Positions 61,801-64,000 of a stretch of 64,000 nt of DNA are shown one piece after another. Under the pieces are notes generated by a model that was not told the DNA's origin, did not search any database, and was given only the letters and a program-made list of their open reading frames with translations. Within the stretch, counting starts at the first letter, position 1. Each line of letters starts with the position of its first letter. The position numbers and the translations under genes are program-made. Source of the DNA: Antedon mediterranea (Eukaryota; Echinodermata; Crinoidea; Comatulida; Antedonidae); the NCBI RefSeq assembly GCF_964355755.1, contig NC_092679.1, positions 1,240,001 to 1,304,000 on the forward strand, read 5' to 3'.

Positions 61801-64000
61801 CTGAGCGTGTGCAAATGTATATAAAAGCACTCAGATAATGTACATAGGGCAGTATAATGATATAAGCAGTGAGTTAGGCAGATCATAAGTCTCCTCTCCT
61901 TAATTGCCTAAGTCACACAGCTGACTTAGGCAGAAATACAAAAAACGGTCTGAGCGTGTGCAAATGTATATAAAAGCACTCAGATAATGTACAGAGGGCA
62001 GTATAATGATATAAGCAGTGAGTTAGGCAGATCATAAGTCAGCTCTCCTTAATTGCCTAAGTCACACAGCTAACTTATGCAGAAACACGAAAAATATAGT
62101 ATATTGATATGAGCAGTGAGTTAGGTAGATCATAAGTCAGCTCTCCTTAATTGCCTAAGTCACACAGCTGACCCAGGCAGAAACACAACAAATATAGTAT
62201 ATTGATATAAGCAGTGAGTTAGGCAGAAAAACAAAACAAAAATTATCACTTAGACACTTTTGTTATGAGGCTGTCAATATCATCTATATACAAAAAATGC
62301 TACCTTTAAGTAATAAAATTTAATAGCATCAGCTCTTCAGATTAAAATTAACACTGATGATTTTAGAAAAAGAAAGTAGCAATAAAAGAGAAAGAATTTG
62401 TAACAAATGGGTTAGAAAATATACTATAAAATGTATTTCTTATTTTATTTAAAAACTCATGAATCTCCTCTCCTTAATTGCCTAAGTCACACAGCTGACT
62501 TAGGCAGAAACACAACAAAACGATTTGAGCATGTGCAAATGTATATAAAAGCACTCAGATAATGTACAGAGGGCAGTATAATGATATAAGCAGTGAGTTA
62601 GGCAGATCATAAGTGAGCTCCCCTTAATTGCCTAAGTCACACAGCTGACTTAGGTAGAAACACAAAAAATATAGTATAATGATATAAGCAGTGAGTTAGG
62701 CAGATCATAAGTCAGCTCTCCTTAATTGCCTAAGTCACACAGCTGACTTAGGCAGAAAACACGAAAAATATAGTATATTGATATAAGCAGTGAGTTAGGC
62801 AGATCATAAGTCAGCTCTCCTTAAATGCCTAAGTCACACAGCTGACTTAGGCAGAAAACACGAAAAATATAGTATATTGATATAAGCAGTGAGTTAGGCA
62901 GATCATAAGTCAGCTCTCCTTAATTGCCTAAGTCACACAGATAGTACAGGGATTTTTTCCAAAAATAGCCAAAAATATCAAGTTTTTAAAATTCAATTAT
63001 TATGTTATAAAATTTCTCCATATGATCATATATTGCTTTATCATCACCTTATAGTACCATAGACACCAGTTTTATCGAAAAATAAAAGGGTCGAAAAATG
63101 GCCATTTTTGGAAAAAATCCTTGAACTATGACTTAGGCAGAAACACAAAAAATATAGTATATTGATATAAGCAGTGAGTTAGAAAAACAAACAAAAAATT
63201 GTGACTTAGACTCTTTTGTTATGAGGCTGTCTATATCATCTATATACAAAAAATTTTACCTTTAAGTAACAAAATGTAATAGCATCAGCTCTTCAGATTA
63301 AAATTAACACTGATGATTTTAGAAAAGGAAAGTAGCAATAAAAGAGAAAGAATTTGTAACAAATGGGTTAAAAAATATACTATAAAAATGTATTTCTTAT
63401 TTTATTTAAAAAATCACGAGTCTCCTCTCCTTAATTGCCTAAGTCACACAGCTGACTTAGGCAGAAACACAAAAAACGATCTGAGCGTGTGCAAATGTAT
63501 ATAAAAGCACTCAGATAATGTACAGAGGGCAGTATAATGATATAAGCAGTGAGTTAGGCAGATCATAAGTCAGCTCTCCTTAATTGCCTAAGTCACACAG
63601 CTGACTTAGGCAGAAACACGAAAAATATAGTATATTGATATAAGCAGTGAGTTAGGCAGAAAAACAAAATAAAAATTATCACTTAGACACTTTTGTTATG
63701 AGGCTGTCAATATCATCTATATACAAAAAATGCTACCTTTAAGTAATAAAATTTAATAGCATCAGCTCTTCAGATTAAAATTAACACTGATGATTTTAGA
63801 AAAAGAAAGTAGCAATAAAAGAGAAAGAATTTGTAACAAATGGGTTAGAAAATATACTATAAAATGTATTTCTTATTTTATTTAAAAACTCATGAATCTC
63901 CTCTCCTTAATTGCCTAAGTCACACAGCTGACTTAGGCAGAAACACAACAAAACGATTTGAGCATGTGCAAATGTATATAAAAGCACTCAGATAATGTAC
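52890..64000. repeat. 17,292-bp-offset duplication, right copy (truncated by window end)
   Basis: Partner of 35598-46708. All marker variants checked were shared and I found no difference by eye over the 11.1 kb present. The copy continues beyond the window, so the true length is at least 11.1 kb and could be the full 17.3 kb period. Confidence 0.88.

Larger units (their letters stand above)
27380..64000. repeat. Long modular satellite array (runs off the window)
   Basis: More than 36 kb built from a few modules in varying order. Modules B (about 98 bp), D (about 150 bp) and C (about 326 bp) all start TGACTTAGGCAG and end TTGCCTAAGTCA followed by CACAGC. D equals B with an extra segment carrying TATATAAAAG. 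C equals B with about 230 extra bases. Module A (about 187 bp) is an unrelated foldback unit. Example order: A at 28116-28301, 28302-28488 and 28494-28680; B 28681-28778; C 28779-29104; D 29105-29254; B 29255-29352. The first 500 bases (27380-27860) are degenerate A cores without B. The repeated 63-68 codon open frames are translations of module C plus D and show no known domain. Satellite location (centromeric, subtelomeric or other) cannot be told from sequence. Confidence 0.92.

Noticed and set aside
30399-63504. About twenty near-identical 63-68 codon open frames on the + strand as a gene family
   Set aside because: They are translations of satellite modules C and D, cross the hairpin junction, lack any domain and follow the array's period exactly.
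28116-64000. CRISPR-like array of repeats and spacers
   Set aside because: The intervals are not unique spacers but other copies of the same modules, and the genome is eukaryotic.

Overview
This is a 64 kb piece of an AT-rich animal nuclear genome. Introns are small with GT-AG borders, and genes match well-known metazoan families (SRCR receptor, PLB1-type phospholipase, glycogen phosphorylase). MITE-like and SINE-like repeats are common. The single-gene state of families that expanded in vertebrates, together with the repeat style, suggests a marine invertebrate, possibly an echinoderm. That placement is an inference; no marker gene fixes the species.

Gene-bearing half (1-27,000), all genes on the + strand. 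(1) 1-1,400 looks like a non-autonomous DNA transposon remnant. (2) 1,568-2,641 holds the 3' exons of a small single-pass membrane protein with one SRCR domain. (3) 3,144-8,490 is a complete 14-exon PLB1-like GDSL/SGNH phospholipase with signal peptide, intact catalytic residues and a C-terminal membrane anchor. (4) 9,318-14,209 is a tandem 13-exon paralogue with the same exon architecture, but the catalytic Ser is Gly and the catalytic His is Asn, so it is probably a pseudoenzyme. (5) 15,204-26,378 is a glycogen phosphorylase gene with a single catalytic body of 19 exons preceded by three complete, mutually substitutable first coding exons. The three exons encode different versions of the N-terminal regulatory segment (Ser14 phosphorylation site, cap, AMP site). 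The third lacks the AMP-contacting Gln71 and Tyr75. This looks like one gene making three differently regulated enzymes, where vertebrates use three genes.

Repeat half (about 27,380 to the window end). This is a long modular satellite. Three related modules (about 98, 150 and 326 bp) each begin TGACTTAGGCA and end TGCCTAAGTCA, so every junction is an 11-bp stem with a 6-nt loop. A fourth, unrelated foldback module of about 187 bp, with its own long terminal inverted repeats, sits in that loop. The modules form nested higher-order repeats of 660, 2,094 and about 2,917 bp, plus a duplication with a 17,292-bp offset that appears identical over at least 11.1 kb. The many 63-68 codon ORFs here are copies of the same satellite module, not a gene family.

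The two strongest leads are the three-way alternative first exon of glycogen phosphorylase and the catalytically dead PLB1-like paralogue. The satellite architecture is the third. Exon borders were read by eye from splice signals, reading-frame continuity and remembered family sequence; no alignment or transcript data were available.
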